A stretch of 38,657 bases of DNA from Deltaproteobacteria bacterium (GTDB lineage: Bacteria; Desulfobacterota; Desulfobulbia; Desulfobulbales; Desulfurivibrionaceae), in contig JAPLJH010000047.1 in NCBI GenBank assembly GCA_026388695.1, positions 1 through 38,657 on the forward strand. Reading direction: 5' to 3'. Position 1 is the stretch's first letter. Every line of letters begins with the position of its first letter. Below, piece by piece: positions 1-8,010 of the stretch. The notes beneath the pieces are model-generated. The model was not told where the DNA came from, made no database searches, and saw only the letters and a list, made by a program, of their open reading frames with translations. The position numbers and the translations under genes were made by a program.

Positions 1-48
1 GCGGTCATTGATTACATGCTGGCCAGCATTGCCAAATCAGCCCGGTAG
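1..48 (+). CDS. C-terminal end of an upstream gene (partial)
   Basis: An open frame runs from the first base to a TAG at 46-48 and encodes the last 15 residues of a protein, ending MLASIAKSAR. Too little is present to name a family. It lies 25 bases before the PilZ gene on the same strand, so the two may be co-transcribed. It is only a frame without a stop over a short stretch, so it could be chance. Confidence 0.35.
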   Translation, partial: AVIDYMLASIAKSAR

Positions 49-73
49 GTCGTACAGCCAACAGGAGGAGAGC

Positions 74-421
74 ATGAAGGATGAAACCCGGTCCCTGAAG
101 CGCAGACACCTTGTGTACTACCTTGAGGTCTACGATGATGACGCCAATGAACTTCTGGGGCATCTCGTCGATCTGACCACCACCGGCCTCAAGCTGGTGA
201 GCAAGAAGCGGATTCCCACCAACCGGAAGTACCGCCTACGGATGATGCTGCCGGAGGGCTATTTTTCACAAAAAGATCTCTATTTCGAAGCGCAGAGCAT
301 GTGGAGCTCCAACGATATCAACCCAGATTTTTACGACACGGGTTTTGCCGCGCCGGAATTGGACCCCGCTACCCAGAACATCATCCACGATCTGGTAAGC
401 CAGATCAGCTTTAACGACTAA
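74..421 (+). CDS. PilZ-domain protein, degenerate c-di-GMP motif
   Basis: A single-domain protein of 115 residues that fits the PilZ fold. The ATG at 74 is chosen because AGGAGG lies just upstream at 63-68; an earlier in-frame ATG at 8 has no comparable ribosome site. The N-terminus holds the PilZ switch region (KRRHLVYYLEV), and about 25 residues on comes DLTTTGLKL, matching the (D/N)xSxxG half of the motif. The first half lacks a full RxxxR, so c-di-GMP binding may be weak or lost; small PilZ proteins of this degenerate kind are common in Desulfobacterota. It lies 15 bases before yedF in the same direction and may share its transcript. The PilZ call is fairly sure; ligand binding and partner are not known. 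Confidence 0.75.
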   Translation: MKDETRSLKRRHLVYYLEVYDDDANELLGHLVDLTTTGLKLVSKKRIPTNRKYRLRMMLPEGYFSQKDLYFEAQSMWSSNDINPDFYDTGFAAPELDPATQNIIHDLVSQISFND

Positions 422-436
422 AGAGACGCAGGAACG

Positions 437-1048
437 ATGAATACCGTGCTCGACTGCCGGGGGCTGGCCTGCCCACAACCTGTGCTCCGGGCCAAGGAAT
501 TGCTCGACTCCCTGGCGCAAGGCGCAGTGGAAGTGCTGGTTGACAACGAGGCAGCGCAGAGCAACCTGGAGCGCTTCGGCAAAAGCCAGGGCTGCGCCGT
601 AGAAATCCGAGCCTCTGAAAACACCCGCCACATCACGCTCAGCAAGGGTCCGCTCGGAGATGCCGCCAAGGCTGTGGCCCCGGAGGATTACCGTTGCGAC
701 CTGCCCGGAAATGGCCTGGTTATCGTAGTTCCCGCCGATACCATGGGAAGGGGCTCCGAGGCGCTGGGCGGAGTGCTCATGCGGGCCTATATCAAGACCA
801 TCAAGCATCTCAGCCCCTTGCCCGCCAAGATTTTTTTCTACAATGCCGGGGTAAAAATCACCGCCACCGAGTCCGACCTGATCGCCCCCCTCCGCGAGCT
901 GGCCGACCTGGGGGTGGAGATTTACTCCTGCGGCACCTGTCTGGATTTCTTCAACCTCAAGGACACCCTGTTGGTGGGAAAATCCACCAACATGTTCGAG
1001 ATCATGGACGCCATGGCCCAGGCCCACAAAGTAGTCAGCCCTTACTGA
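437..1048 (+). CDS. yedF: YedF-type sulfurtransferase-like selenium metabolism protein
   Basis: Two-domain cytoplasmic protein of 203 residues. Residues 1-70 form a TusA/SirA domain with the signature CPQP (Cys12, after DCRGLA), the site that carries persulfide in TusA. Residues 90-203 form a DsrE-like domain with VVPADTMGRG near its start and a Cys pair in SCGTCLDFF. This two-domain layout is typical of YedF, a family that tracks selenium metabolism genes; its exact reaction is not settled. It is followed after 22 bases by a cysteine desulfurase-like gene, a pairing that fits delivery of sulfur or selenium from cysteine or selenocysteine. No selA, selB or selD lies in the window. Start ATG at 437 has a short AGGA site. 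Confidence 0.9.
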   Translation: MNTVLDCRGLACPQPVLRAKELLDSLAQGAVEVLVDNEAAQSNLERFGKSQGCAVEIRASENTRHITLSKGPLGDAAKAVAPEDYRCDLPGNGLVIVVPADTMGRGSEALGGVLMRAYIKTIKHLSPLPAKIFFYNAGVKITATESDLIAPLRELADLGVEIYSCGTCLDFFNLKDTLLVGKSTNMFEIMDAMAQAHKVVSPY

Positions 1049-1070
1049 AGGCGGCCGCGCCCCCAAAATT

Positions 1071-2228
1071 ATGCCCGACTTATCTCCCCCCATCTATCTC
1101 GACAACGCCGCCACCTCCTTTCCCAAGCCCCCGGAGGTAACGGATGCCATGCACCGGCTGATTCAGGAGATTTCCTTAAGCCCCGGCCGCTCGGCGCACC
1201 GTTTTTCCCTGGCTGCCAGCCGGGTAATCTTTGAGGCCCGCGAACTGGTCGCCGATTTCTTCGGTTGCCCGGATTCCAGCCGAGTGGTGTTCACCAGCAA
1301 TATCACCGAGGCGCTCAATGTGGGCATTTTCGGGCTGCTCCAACCCGGCGACCAGGTGCTGACCACGGGCATGGAACACAACTCGGTGATGCGCCCCCTG
1401 CGCCACTTGGAAAAGGCCCGGGGGATTGGCCTTACGATTCTGCCCACCGACCCCACCGGGGCCATCGACCCAGGCGATATCCCCAGGCGGCTGAACGCAA
1501 AGACCAAACTCATCATCATCAACCATGCCTCCAATGTGACCGGAGCCGTGGCCGATCTTGCCGCCATCGGCAACCGCAAAGGTGGAGCGCTGCTGATGGT
1601 GGACGCAGCCCAGTCCGCCGGGGTTTTCCCCCTGGACATGGAAGCCTTTGGCATCGATTTTCTCGCCTTTACCGGGCACAAGGGGTTGTTCGGCCCCACC
1701 GGCACCGGCGGTTTCCTGCTCCGGGAAGGACTCCTGCTCCCACCGCTGAAGATGGGCGGCACAGGCAGCAATTCTGAGCAGGAAGAACAACCGCAGCTCA
1801 TGCCGGACTGCTATGAATCGGGAACCCCCAATACCCTTGGCATCGGCGGCCTGGCCGCAGGGCTGGAATTTATCCGCAACACCGGCAGGGAAACGATCCG
1901 CCGCCATGAGGAGTTTCTCGCCCGCCTGCTGCTTGAGGGCTTGAGCCAGGTCAAAAGAATCACCGTGCACGGCCCACCGGCCAGCGCCCGCAGAGGCTCG
2001 GCGGTTTCCCTGACCATGGCTGATAGAAGTGTGGCCGATCTGGCCTTTCTCCTTGACCGCCAATACGGGATCATGACCAGGGCCGGACTCCATTGCGCAC
2101 CCGCAGCCCACCGCAGCATCGGCACCTTTCCCCAGGGCACCCTGCGTCTCTCCCCCGGCTTTTTCAACACCGAGGCCGAAATCCAGACGGCACTCGCCGC
2201 ACTTGACAAGATCAGCACAACGCCTTAA
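1071..2228 (+). CDS. Class V aminotransferase, cysteine desulfurase family
   Basis: PLP enzyme of 385 residues, of the NifS/IscS-like group often found beside yedF. It begins with the family's IYLDNAATSFPKP. The PLP lysine is Lys204 in AFTGHKGLFGPTG, and the persulfide-forming cysteine is Cys342 in MTRAGLHCAP, so both catalytic residues are kept. Predicted activity is sulfur (or selenium) removal from cysteine (or selenocysteine) to give a bound persulfide and alanine. It is unlikely to be the housekeeping IscS, because no iscU, iscA or iscR is adjacent; the YedF neighbour suggests selenium or thiouridine-type sulfur trafficking. No strong ribosome site precedes the ATG at 1071, so it may rely on translation from yedF 22 bases upstream. 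Confidence 0.88.
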   Translation: MPDLSPPIYLDNAATSFPKPPEVTDAMHRLIQEISLSPGRSAHRFSLAASRVIFEARELVADFFGCPDSSRVVFTSNITEALNVGIFGLLQPGDQVLTTGMEHNSVMRPLRHLEKARGIGLTILPTDPTGAIDPGDIPRRLNAKTKLIIINHASNVTGAVADLAAIGNRKGGALLMVDAAQSAGVFPLDMEAFGIDFLAFTGHKGLFGPTGTGGFLLREGLLLPPLKMGGTGSNSEQEEQPQLMPDCYESGTPNTLGIGGLAAGLEFIRNTGRETIRRHEEFLARLLLEGLSQVKRITVHGPPASARRGSAVSLTMADRSVADLAFLLDRQYGIMTRAGLHCAPAAHRSIGTFPQGTLRLSPGFFNTEAEIQTALAALDKISTTP

Positions 2229-2304
2229 ATCCATGCCACACGTTCATCACCTGTCCCAACGCGGCCACCCCGCTGTTTCAAGTCAACAAACACCAGAGGC
2301 TTTT

Positions 2305-2739
2305 ATGAAAAGATATCTCCAGGCATGTTCCCTCATGATCCTCTTGCTTGCGGCAGTCGCCTGCGGCGACAAAACCACCCCGGAAAATAAACAGGCATCC
2401 GTGGGTTCCGGCCAGCCATCAATCTTCCGCTCCCTTTCGCCGCAGGAGGCGAAATCCCTCATAGAGACCCGTAAGGACTTGGTCCTGGTGGATGTCCGCT
2501 CGCCGCAAGAGCTGTACGAGGGCTCCATTCCCGACTCCCAGCTCATCCCCTTCACCGATCTCGCCCAGGGCAGAACAACCCTGCCCACGGGCAAGCCAAT
2601 CCTGCTGATCTGCGCCGTGGGCGGGCGCAGTTATGCGGTGGGACAGTATTTTTCCGGAAAGGGCTACGGGGAGATATACAATTTGAGCGGGGGAATCAGC
2701 GCCTGGAAGGCGGCGGGGCTGCCTCTGCAACAGAGGTAA
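2305..2739 (+). CDS. Rhodanese-domain lipoprotein
   Basis: A 144-residue exported rhodanese. The ATG at 2305 is chosen because it gives a signal peptide MKRYLQACSLMILLLAAVAC whose last cysteine fits a lipobox; upstream in-frame starts would bury this. A linker is followed by one rhodanese domain (about residues 40-144) with active-site loop CAVGGRS, Cys103, of the CxxGxR type found in PspE and GlpE. It would move sulfane sulfur outside the cytoplasm, tethered to a membrane. It lies 76 bases after the desulfurase gene and could be in the same sulfur/selenium handling unit, though the topology differs (periplasm versus cytoplasm). Substrate unknown. Confidence 0.88.
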   Translation: MKRYLQACSLMILLLAAVACGDKTTPENKQASVGSGQPSIFRSLSPQEAKSLIETRKDLVLVDVRSPQELYEGSIPDSQLIPFTDLAQGRTTLPTGKPILLICAVGGRSYAVGQYFSGKGYGEIYNLSGGISAWKAAGLPLQQR

Positions 2740-2767
2740 GAGGCAAATTCCAACGCGGTGGGCGATC

Positions 2768-2781
2768 TTGACTTAGGTCAT
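2768..2781. promoter_or_regulatory. FNR/HcpR-like operator before the NIT chemoreceptor
   Basis: TTGACTTAGGTCAT, a TTGAC-N4-GTCAA palindrome with one mismatch at its last base. Its centre is 83 bases before the chemoreceptor ATG. The spacing leaves room for a -10 box near 2801-2809, so a class II activator position (centre near -41) is possible. Two better copies occur in this window before nrfH and the siroheme protein gene. The binding regulator is a CRP/FNR-family protein by motif shape; which one is unknown. Confidence 0.55.
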
Positions 2782-2857
2782 GTATATTTTTTTCCTCCTG
2801 TGATACCCTGAAAAAAGTTGAGGGGAAACGCACACCAGGACAGGAGGAATCACGCCC

Positions 2858-4660
2858 ATGGATTTCATCAAACACCTCACCATCAAAAGCATGTTGCGGC
2901 TGCTTGTCTGTCTGCCGGTGCTGTTTCTCGTCGTAATTCTCCTCAACAACAGCGCACAGCGCTACACAACCCTGCGGCAAGCCGCCGCCATCAAAGAGCT
3001 TGCCGCCATCGCGGGCTTAAGCACGGAGATTGCCCACGAGGCCCAGAAGGAACGGGGGATGACCGCCGGTTTTCTTGGCAGTAAGGGGCAAAAATTTGCG
3101 GACCGGCTCCCAGGCCAGCGCGGGGAAACCGACAAGCGCCTTGCCGCGCTCAAGGATTTCCTTGCCCATTCCAAGGCCGACAAGGCCGACCCTGCCTTGC
3201 ACGAAAAATTACAAGCCGCCCTGGCCGGGATCGACAAAATCACCGCAATCCGCCAGCAGGCCGATGCCCAAACCATCGCCGGACCGGAGGCCATCGCCTT
3301 TTACACCGGGGTGATCCATGAATTCCTGACCACCATCCCCATGATCGCCCGGACCAGCCCAGACCAGGCAATCATGAAAGCGCTCACGGCCTACTACAAC
3401 TTTGTCGAGGCCAAGGAGCGGATGGGCATAGAACGGGCGGTGTTGAGCAACACCTTTGCCAACGACAGCTTCGCCCCCGGGATGTATCGCAAATATGTGG
3501 AAATTCTCTCGGCGCAGAAGGTTTTTCTCGATAATTTCCAGGCCTTTGCCGAGGCTCAGGCCAAGGATTTTTACAAGGAAAAGATGGACGCTCCGGCAAT
3601 CGGAGAGGTGGCCGCCATGGAAACCGCCGCCCTTGACAAGCACCTGGAAGGCGGCTTTGCTATCCAGCCGGAGCGTTGGTTTGACACCATCACCAAAAAA
3701 ATCGAGTTGATGAAAGAGGTGGAAACCCAGCTCGGGTCGGACCTCGTTGCCATGGCGGACAGCAGGATGCAGGCAGACAGGTCATCGCTGGTCCTCACCG
3801 CCACCATCGCCTTGATCGTCATTGCCCTGAGCATCCTGATGGCCGCCTATCTTTCCACCCTCATCGTGGGCTCGCTGGAGCAGATCAGCGATGATCTGAC
3901 CAACGGCGCAGCAGAGGTGCATGCCGCCGCAAGCCAGGTTTCATCGGTGAGCCAGTCCCTGGCGGATGGAGCCGGGAATCAGGCCGCCGCCATCGAGGAG
4001 ACCTCGGCCTCCCTGGAGGAAATTTCCGCAGTCACCAAACAGAACGCCGACAACGTTGGCCAGGCCGAGGCCTTGACCCGCGAGGCGCGCAAAATTATCG
4101 ACACGGCCAATGTCTCCATGGGCCAGCTCACCCTGTCCATGGGGGAAATCTCCAAGGCCAGCGAGGAGACCTCCAAGATCATCAAGACCATTGACGAAAT
4201 CGCCTTCCAGACCAACCTGCTGGCCCTGAACGCAGCGGTGGAAGCGGCGCGGGCCGGCGAAGCTGGCGCAGGTTTCGCCGTGGTCGCCGACGAGGTGCGC
4301 AATCTGGCCATGCGGGCCTCGGAAGCGGCGAAAAATACCGCCGGACTCATTGAGGGAACCGTATTGAAGGTGCAGACCGGCGAAAAGCTGGTGACCTCCA
4401 CCAACCAATCCTTCCAAGAGGTGGCCGACAGCACCGCCAAGATCGCCATGCTGATGAGCGAAATCGCCACGGCCTCGCGGGAACAGGCCTCGGGGGTCGG
4501 GCAGGTCAATCTGGCGGTTACCGAGCTGGATTCGGTGACCCAGCAAAACGCGGCCACCGCCGAAGAGGCTGCCAGCGCTTCCGAAGAGCTGGACGCCCAG
4601 GCGGAACAGATGAAGGAAACAGTGCACGCCCTGACCGCCCTGGTGCGGGGCAAGGATTGA
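2858..4660 (+). CDS. Methyl-accepting chemotaxis protein with nitrate/nitrite-sensing (NIT) domain
   Basis: Chemoreceptor of 600 residues. One membrane helix (about 12-30) is followed by a long helical periplasmic sensor (about 40-300) of the NIT type, with the [17 protein letters not shown] stretch typical of that domain, which senses nitrate and nitrite in known examples. A second helix lies at about 311-336. A recognisable HAMP domain is missing: the chain passes almost directly into the signalling coiled coil. The hairpin tip [19 protein letters not shown] (about 447-465) is the conserved CheA/CheW contact. There is no C-terminal methylation-enzyme tether peptide. The start at 2858 follows GGAGGAATCACGCCC. 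An operator-like palindrome upstream matches those of nrfHA, so taxis and nitrite reduction may be switched on together. Confidence 0.9.
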   Translation: MDFIKHLTIKSMLRLLVCLPVLFLVVILLNNSAQRYTTLRQAAAIKELAAIAGLSTEIAHEAQKERGMTAGFLGSKGQKFADRLPGQRGETDKRLAALKDFLAHSKADKADPALHEKLQAALAGIDKITAIRQQADAQTIAGPEAIAFYTGVIHEFLTTIPMIARTSPDQAIMKALTAYYNFVEAKERMGIERAVLSNTFANDSFAPGMYRKYVEILSAQKVFLDNFQAFAEAQAKDFYKEKMDAPAIGEVAAMETAALDKHLEGGFAIQPERWFDTITKKIELMKEVETQLGSDLVAMADSRMQADRSSLVLTATIALIVIALSILMAAYLSTLIVGSLEQISDDLTNGAAEVHAAASQVSSVSQSLADGAGNQAAAIEETSASLEEISAVTKQNADNVGQAEALTREARKIIDTANVSMGQLTLSMGEISKASEETSKIIKTIDEIAFQTNLLALNAAVEAARAGEAGAGFAVVADEVRNLAMRASEAAKNTAGLIEGTVLKVQTGEKLVTSTNQSFQEVADSTAKIAMLMSEIATASREQASGVGQVNLAVTELDSVTQQNAATAEEAASASEELDAQAEQMKETVHALTALVRGKD

Positions 4661-4880
4661 TTCCGGCTTGCAGGCACTGGGGAAGACCCAGTTGACAGGC
4701 CTGGGCGCAGGCGTGGCAGCGGGTGCAGTGACGGCCCTCCTCCTCGAAGAAAACCACCTTCATGGTCCACCGCACACGGAATAACCCCAGCGAGGGTGCC
4801 CTGCCAGGCCAAAAACCGCTTGGAGTCGAGCCGGGCTTGCACCTCCTTCTCCTTCAGCGTCCGCTGGAGCGCCCCCCGGA
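4661..4880 (-). pseudogene. Remnant of a 4Fe-4S ferredoxin-like gene
   Basis: Read on the minus strand, 4775 to about 4665 encodes MKVVFFEEEGRHC followed by a perfect CxxCxxCxxxC ferredoxin motif (CTRCHACAQAC). Upstream of it, but in another frame, 4880-4780 encodes a protein-like stretch (LKEKEVQARLDSKRF, then LAWQGTLAGVI). The two pieces read as one protein only if a frameshift is allowed near 4780. The Cys-rich frame then runs on into the antisense of the chemoreceptor without an early stop. The simplest reading is a broken, truncated iron-sulfur gene. I cannot name the parent family, and chance is possible, though the motif is exact. Confidence 0.4.
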
Positions 4881-5174
4881 GGGGCGGCGCAGACCGGCGA
4901 GCATTTGAGCCACAGGTAGCACGGGATCCCTGATCTCGGTCAAGTCAATTCTTGTTGGCAAAAAATCCTGTGCTAAATTGTCGCAGAGGTTTTCTCTCCA
5001 CTATTTTCCCGCATTTTTAAAAAAAATTGTGCGATGATATGAAATATCACCTTGTCTTCTTGCGCAGAAGCGACACAAGTGTTCCCCTTGTCTCCGACCA
5101 ATATTATCGGGGATTTTGCCGATTTTGACTTAAGTCAATTCAGTTTTAAAAATAAACAAGTACTCATTTAGAAA
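4881..5174. other. Intergenic region upstream of nrfHA
   Basis: About 300 bases with no convincing gene; it turns AT-rich after about 4950, unlike its neighbours. It carries the nrfH-proximal operator at 5125-5138 and a weaker FNR-like palindrome at 4931-4944 (CTGATCTCGGTCAA, one base off TTGAY-N4-RTCAA). The weaker site lies roughly 50-90 bases ahead of the decayed ferredoxin-like gene on the other strand and may be its old operator. A -10-like box fits at about 5161-5168, which would start nrf transcription near 5173. Confidence 0.5.
5125..5138. promoter_or_regulatory. FNR/HcpR-like operator of nrfHA
   Basis: TTGACTTAAGTCAA, a perfect 14-base palindrome of the form TTGAC-N4-GTCAA. This is the CRP/FNR-family architecture (TTGAT-N4-ATCAA in classical FNR) with C/G in the inner position, as in sites assigned to HcpR-type regulators of sulfate reducers. 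It lies 130 bases before the nrfH start, and about 41 bases before the likely transcription start just ahead of the leader RNA, which suits an activator. Confidence 0.7.
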
Positions 5175-5234
5175 AAGAAGGCCGGGAAGTAAGCAACCCC
5201 ACCGATGGCAACAGCGACTGCCGGTGGCTTTCTT
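5175..5234 (+). ncRNA. Predicted three-way-junction leader RNA of nrfHA
   Basis: The leader can fold into three stems. P1 pairs 5175-5183 with 5226-5234 (nine pairs including one G-U). P2 is a short GGG/CCC hairpin at 5184-5199. P3 pairs 5201-5203 with 5223-5225 and 5207-5210 with 5219-5222 around an ACAGCGAC loop. The stems are nearly contiguous, and P1 ends seven bases before the AGGAGGGAG ribosome site of nrfH. It matches no riboswitch class I recognise (the c-di-GMP-I core is absent). It may be a regulatory element, a stability hairpin, or chance. Confidence 0.4.
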
Positions 5235-5254
5235 ATTAAAAGGAGGGAGAAAGG

Positions 5255-5722
5255 ATGGGATCAATGTTCACGGCGCAACGCATGAAGATCCTTGGCGCAG
5301 GACTCATTGCCGCAGCCTTATTGACACTCTATCTGATGGTGGGACCGCCGCACTTGCTGGCCAAGTCGGAATCACCGGATTTCTGCGCTGGCTGTCATGT
5401 CATGGAGAAGGAGTATACCGCCTTCATGCACTCCGGCGCACACCGGCGCAACAAGTGTGTGGACTGTCATCTGCCCAACGACAACCTTGTCCTGCATTAC
5501 GTTTGGAAATCCATCGACGGCATGAAGGATGTGGTGTTTTTCCATTCCGGCCATGTTCCGGAGCGGATCACGCTGTCCGAGCATGGCGCCAAGGTGGTAA
5601 AAGCCAACTGTATCCGCTGCCACAGCCAATTGGTGTCGCAGATGGATACCTCGTCACGCAACTGCTGGAACTGTCATCGTCGCATTACCCACACCGGCAC
5701 CGGTAGGATTGAAACACTCTGA
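5255..5722 (+). CDS. nrfH: NrfH, tetraheme quinol-oxidising subunit of nitrite reductase
   Basis: Membrane-anchored tetraheme c-type cytochrome of the NapC/NirT family, 155 residues. One N-terminal helix (about 11-31) anchors it to the inner membrane with the heme domain outside. Four CxxCH heme motifs are present: CAGCH (Cys44), CVDCH, CIRCH and CWNCH, the number expected for NrfH. It takes electrons from menaquinol and passes them to NrfA, forming the NrfHA complex of Desulfovibrio and Wolinella. The start at 5255 follows AAAGGAGGGAGAAAGG. nrfA begins 30 bases downstream. Regulation probably works through the TTGAC-N4-GTCAA palindrome and possibly the structured leader. Confidence 0.95.
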   Translation: MGSMFTAQRMKILGAGLIAAALLTLYLMVGPPHLLAKSESPDFCAGCHVMEKEYTAFMHSGAHRRNKCVDCHLPNDNLVLHYVWKSIDGMKDVVFFHSGHVPERITLSEHGAKVVKANCIRCHSQLVSQMDTSSRNCWNCHRRITHTGTGRIETL

Positions 5723-5752
5723 GCCGTACCACATCACCCAGGAGGACTTGAG

Positions 5753-7201
5753 ATGAAAATGAAAGTGTTCGCCCCCTTCATGGCCGCCGCCCTGTGCGGC
5801 CTTATGGTAACCGCCTGCGCGCCGCCAAAACCCGAACAGGTTAAAGGCGTGCAGATCCCGGACGGCACCATTGACCCGGCTGTCTGGGGCAAGGCCTATC
5901 CGGAAGAATACGAAGGCTGGAAAAAGACCGCCGAACCAACCCCGGCTGGAAAAAGCAAGTACAAAAAAGGTAATGACGGCGGCGTAACCTTCGACAAACT
6001 GTCCGAATATCCTTTTAATGCCCTGCTCTTCAATGGTTGGGGCTTTGGCATCGAGTACAATGAACCCCGCGGCCACTTCCACATGCTCAAAGACCAACTG
6101 GAAGTTGATCCGGCCCGGGTCAAGGCCGGTGGCGCCTGTCTGACCTGCAAGACCCCCTACGCCCCGCAACTTGCGGAAAAACATGGCGTTGATTATTTTT
6201 CAAAACCGTACAAAGACGTGCTTAACTTAATCCCCAAAGAACATCAAGAGCTTGGTGTTTCCTGCATCGACTGCCACAACAACAAGGATATGACGCTCAA
6301 GCTTTCGCGCGGATTTACCCTTGGTAAAGCGCTTGGGAAGCTGGGAGTCGATGAGAGCAAACTGACCAATCAGGACAAGCGCTCCTTGGTCTGCGCCCAG
6401 TGCCATGTCAGCTACATCGTCCAAAAGAACGCCGAGATGAAATCCCAGGATGTTATTTTTCCTTGGGATGAAAGCAAGTGGGGCCATATCTCCATCGAGA
6501 ACGTCATCAAGAAGATGCGCAGCGACAAATCCTACGGCGAATGGACCCAAAGTGTAACCGGCTTCAAGCTGGCCTTTATCCGCCACCCGGAGTTTGAGAT
6601 GTTTTCAAACAACAGCGTCCACTGGATGGCTGGCGTTGCCTGTGCCGATTGCCATATGCCCTACACCAGAGTAGGCAGCAAAAAGGTTTCCGATCACCGG
6701 ATCATGAGCCCGATCAAGAACGACTTCAAGGCCTGCCAGCAATGCCATACCGAAACTCCGGAATGGCTGAAGGGACAAGTAATCGCTATTCAAGATCGCG
6801 CCGCTTCCCAGTTTGTCCGTTCCGGGTATGCCCTGGCCACGGTGGCCAAACTCTTTGAGCTGACCCACAAGGAGCAGGCGGCTGGCAAGGAGATTGACAA
6901 GGAACTCTACGACCTGGCCAAGGATCATTACGAAGAAGGCTTCTACCGCAACCTCTTCTTCGGCGCGGAAAACTCCCTTGGCTTCCACAACCCCACCGAG
7001 GCAATGCGTATCCTTGGCGATGCCACCATGCATGCTGGCAAGGCAGAAGGCTTGCTGCGCCAGGCTCTGACCAAGGCAGGGGTAAACGTTCCGGTCAAAG
7101 TTGACCTGGAACTAGCCAAGTACACAAACGACCGCGGCGCCAAGAAGTTGATGTTCAAGCCGGAGCAGGAGCTGAAAGACCCGTTCGGGCCACAACAGTA
7201 A
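5753..7201 (+). CDS. nrfA: NrfA, pentaheme cytochrome c nitrite reductase (ammonia-forming)
   Basis: Catalytic subunit for six-electron reduction of nitrite to ammonium, also active on NO and hydroxylamine in known members. It has 482 residues. The N-terminus has a lipobox (MVTAC at about residue 23), so it is probably a lipoprotein outside the inner membrane. Heme 1, the catalytic heme, has the rare CxxCK motif (CLTCK, Cys129-Lys133); the others are CIDCH (171), CAQCH (214), CADCH (297) and CQQCH (328). Five hemes and the lysine ligand make the assignment firm. It follows nrfH by 30 bases with an AGGAGG site and is closed by a hairpin at 7222-7259. In a sulfur-metabolising bacterium it may serve nitrite detoxification or growth on nitrite or nitrate; no nap or nar genes are in view. 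Confidence 0.97.
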   Translation: MKMKVFAPFMAAALCGLMVTACAPPKPEQVKGVQIPDGTIDPAVWGKAYPEEYEGWKKTAEPTPAGKSKYKKGNDGGVTFDKLSEYPFNALLFNGWGFGIEYNEPRGHFHMLKDQLEVDPARVKAGGACLTCKTPYAPQLAEKHGVDYFSKPYKDVLNLIPKEHQELGVSCIDCHNNKDMTLKLSRGFTLGKALGKLGVDESKLTNQDKRSLVCAQCHVSYIVQKNAEMKSQDVIFPWDESKWGHISIENVIKKMRSDKSYGEWTQSVTGFKLAFIRHPEFEMFSNNSVHWMAGVACADCHMPYTRVGSKKVSDHRIMSPIKNDFKACQQCHTETPEWLKGQVIAIQDRAASQFVRSGYALATVAKLFELTHKEQAAGKEIDKELYDLAKDHYEEGFYRNLFFGAENSLGFHNPTEAMRILGDATMHAGKAEGLLRQALTKAGVNVPVKVDLELAKYTNDRGAKKLMFKPEQELKDPFGPQQ

Positions 7202-7221
7202 CAGAAGTATGCCAGACAATG

Positions 7222-7259
7222 ACAAACGGGGTGATCACGCTTGTGGTCGCCCCGTTTGT
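7222..7259 (+). terminator. Hairpin downstream of nrfA
   Basis: A 17-pair stem (7222-7238 with 7243-7259, including two G-U pairs on the + strand) closes a GCTT loop. It starts 20 bases after the nrfA stop. No run of T follows, so it is either a weak terminator or a 3'-end protecting hairpin. Confidence 0.6.
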
Positions 7260-7358
7260 GTTAGGTGCCTCGCGGTAACTCTCTGCGAGAAATTTTGTTA
7301 CATACCATGCAACTCTCTGTTAACCTTTTAAGGTGATAAACGAAAAGGAGGAGAACCC

Positions 7359-7862
7359 ATGAAAAAATTACTTGTGTTATGTGCCCTGCTGCTGGCCTGC
7401 GCCACCGGAATCGCCATGGCCATGGACCAGGCGGATATCGCCAAGCACGCTTCCTGCCAGTACTGCGGCATGGACCGACAAAAATTTGCCCACAGCCGGA
7501 TGCTGATCGAATACGCGGGCAACAGTAGCGTCGGGCTGTGTAGCCTCCACTGCGCGGCTCTGGACTTGGCCAACCAGTTGGACAAGACGCCTGCAGCCAT
7601 CAAGGTTGCCGACTATAACAGCAAAGAGTTGATCAACGCCGAGGCGGCGACCTGGGTGCTGGGCGGCAAGGTCAAGGGGGTCATGACCGGTCGGGCCAAG
7701 TGGGCCTTTGCCAGCAAGGATGAGGCCATGAAATTTGTCGCCGAGAACGGCGGGGAGGTGGTCGATTTCGAGGCCGCCATCAGCGCAGCCTATCAGGATA
7801 TGTACCAGGACACCCGGATGATCCGGCAGAAAAGGCAGGAAATGAAGAAGATGAAGATGTAG
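7359..7862 (+). CDS. NosL-family copper-binding protein
   Basis: Exported protein of 167 residues with the NosL core: CQYCGM (Cys33, Cys36, Met38), the CxxCGM copper site of NosL, then a second Cys pair at 61 and 65 (CSLHC). The start may be a signal peptide cut after IAMA, or a lipoprotein signal with Cys14 in LLAC; both fit. NosL normally delivers Cu(I) for nitrous oxide reductase, but no nosZ, nosD, nosF or nosY is here. It follows nrfA by about 160 bases, with a hairpin between, so it is probably its own unit. A role in copper handling or in a related cupro- or heme-protein is more likely than N2O reduction, unless nosZ lies elsewhere. AAAGGAGGAG precedes the ATG. The tail is rich in Lys and Met. 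Confidence 0.85.
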   Translation: MKKLLVLCALLLACATGIAMAMDQADIAKHASCQYCGMDRQKFAHSRMLIEYAGNSSVGLCSLHCAALDLANQLDKTPAAIKVADYNSKELINAEAATWVLGGKVKGVMTGRAKWAFASKDEAMKFVAENGGEVVDFEAAISAAYQDMYQDTRMIRQKRQEMKKMKM

Positions 7863-7934
7863 CGGGGCTGGAAAGTCCCTGCTTGCTGGACAAAAAAAGG
7901 GAAACCACGACCAGCGTCTGATCATAACTGCCGT

Positions 7935-7976
7935 CTCATTTGCTCCCCGGAGTTCAATATCCATGGAGCAAATGAG
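7935..7976. terminator. Hairpin between nosL-like gene and BON gene
   Basis: A perfect 12-pair stem (CTCATTTGCTCC at 7935-7946 with its complement at 7965-7976) and an 18-base loop. It sits between two converging genes, where a shared terminator is expected, but the T-runs on either side are short. Confidence 0.5.
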
Positions 7977-8010
7977 ATTTGGCTGTGACCCGGACGATTG
8001 AGTGCTTTCC

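Noticed and set aside
5175..5234. Assigning the nrfH leader as a c-di-GMP riboswitch
   Set aside because: The conserved GEMM core (GCAAA and ACGCAAAGC segments) is absent.
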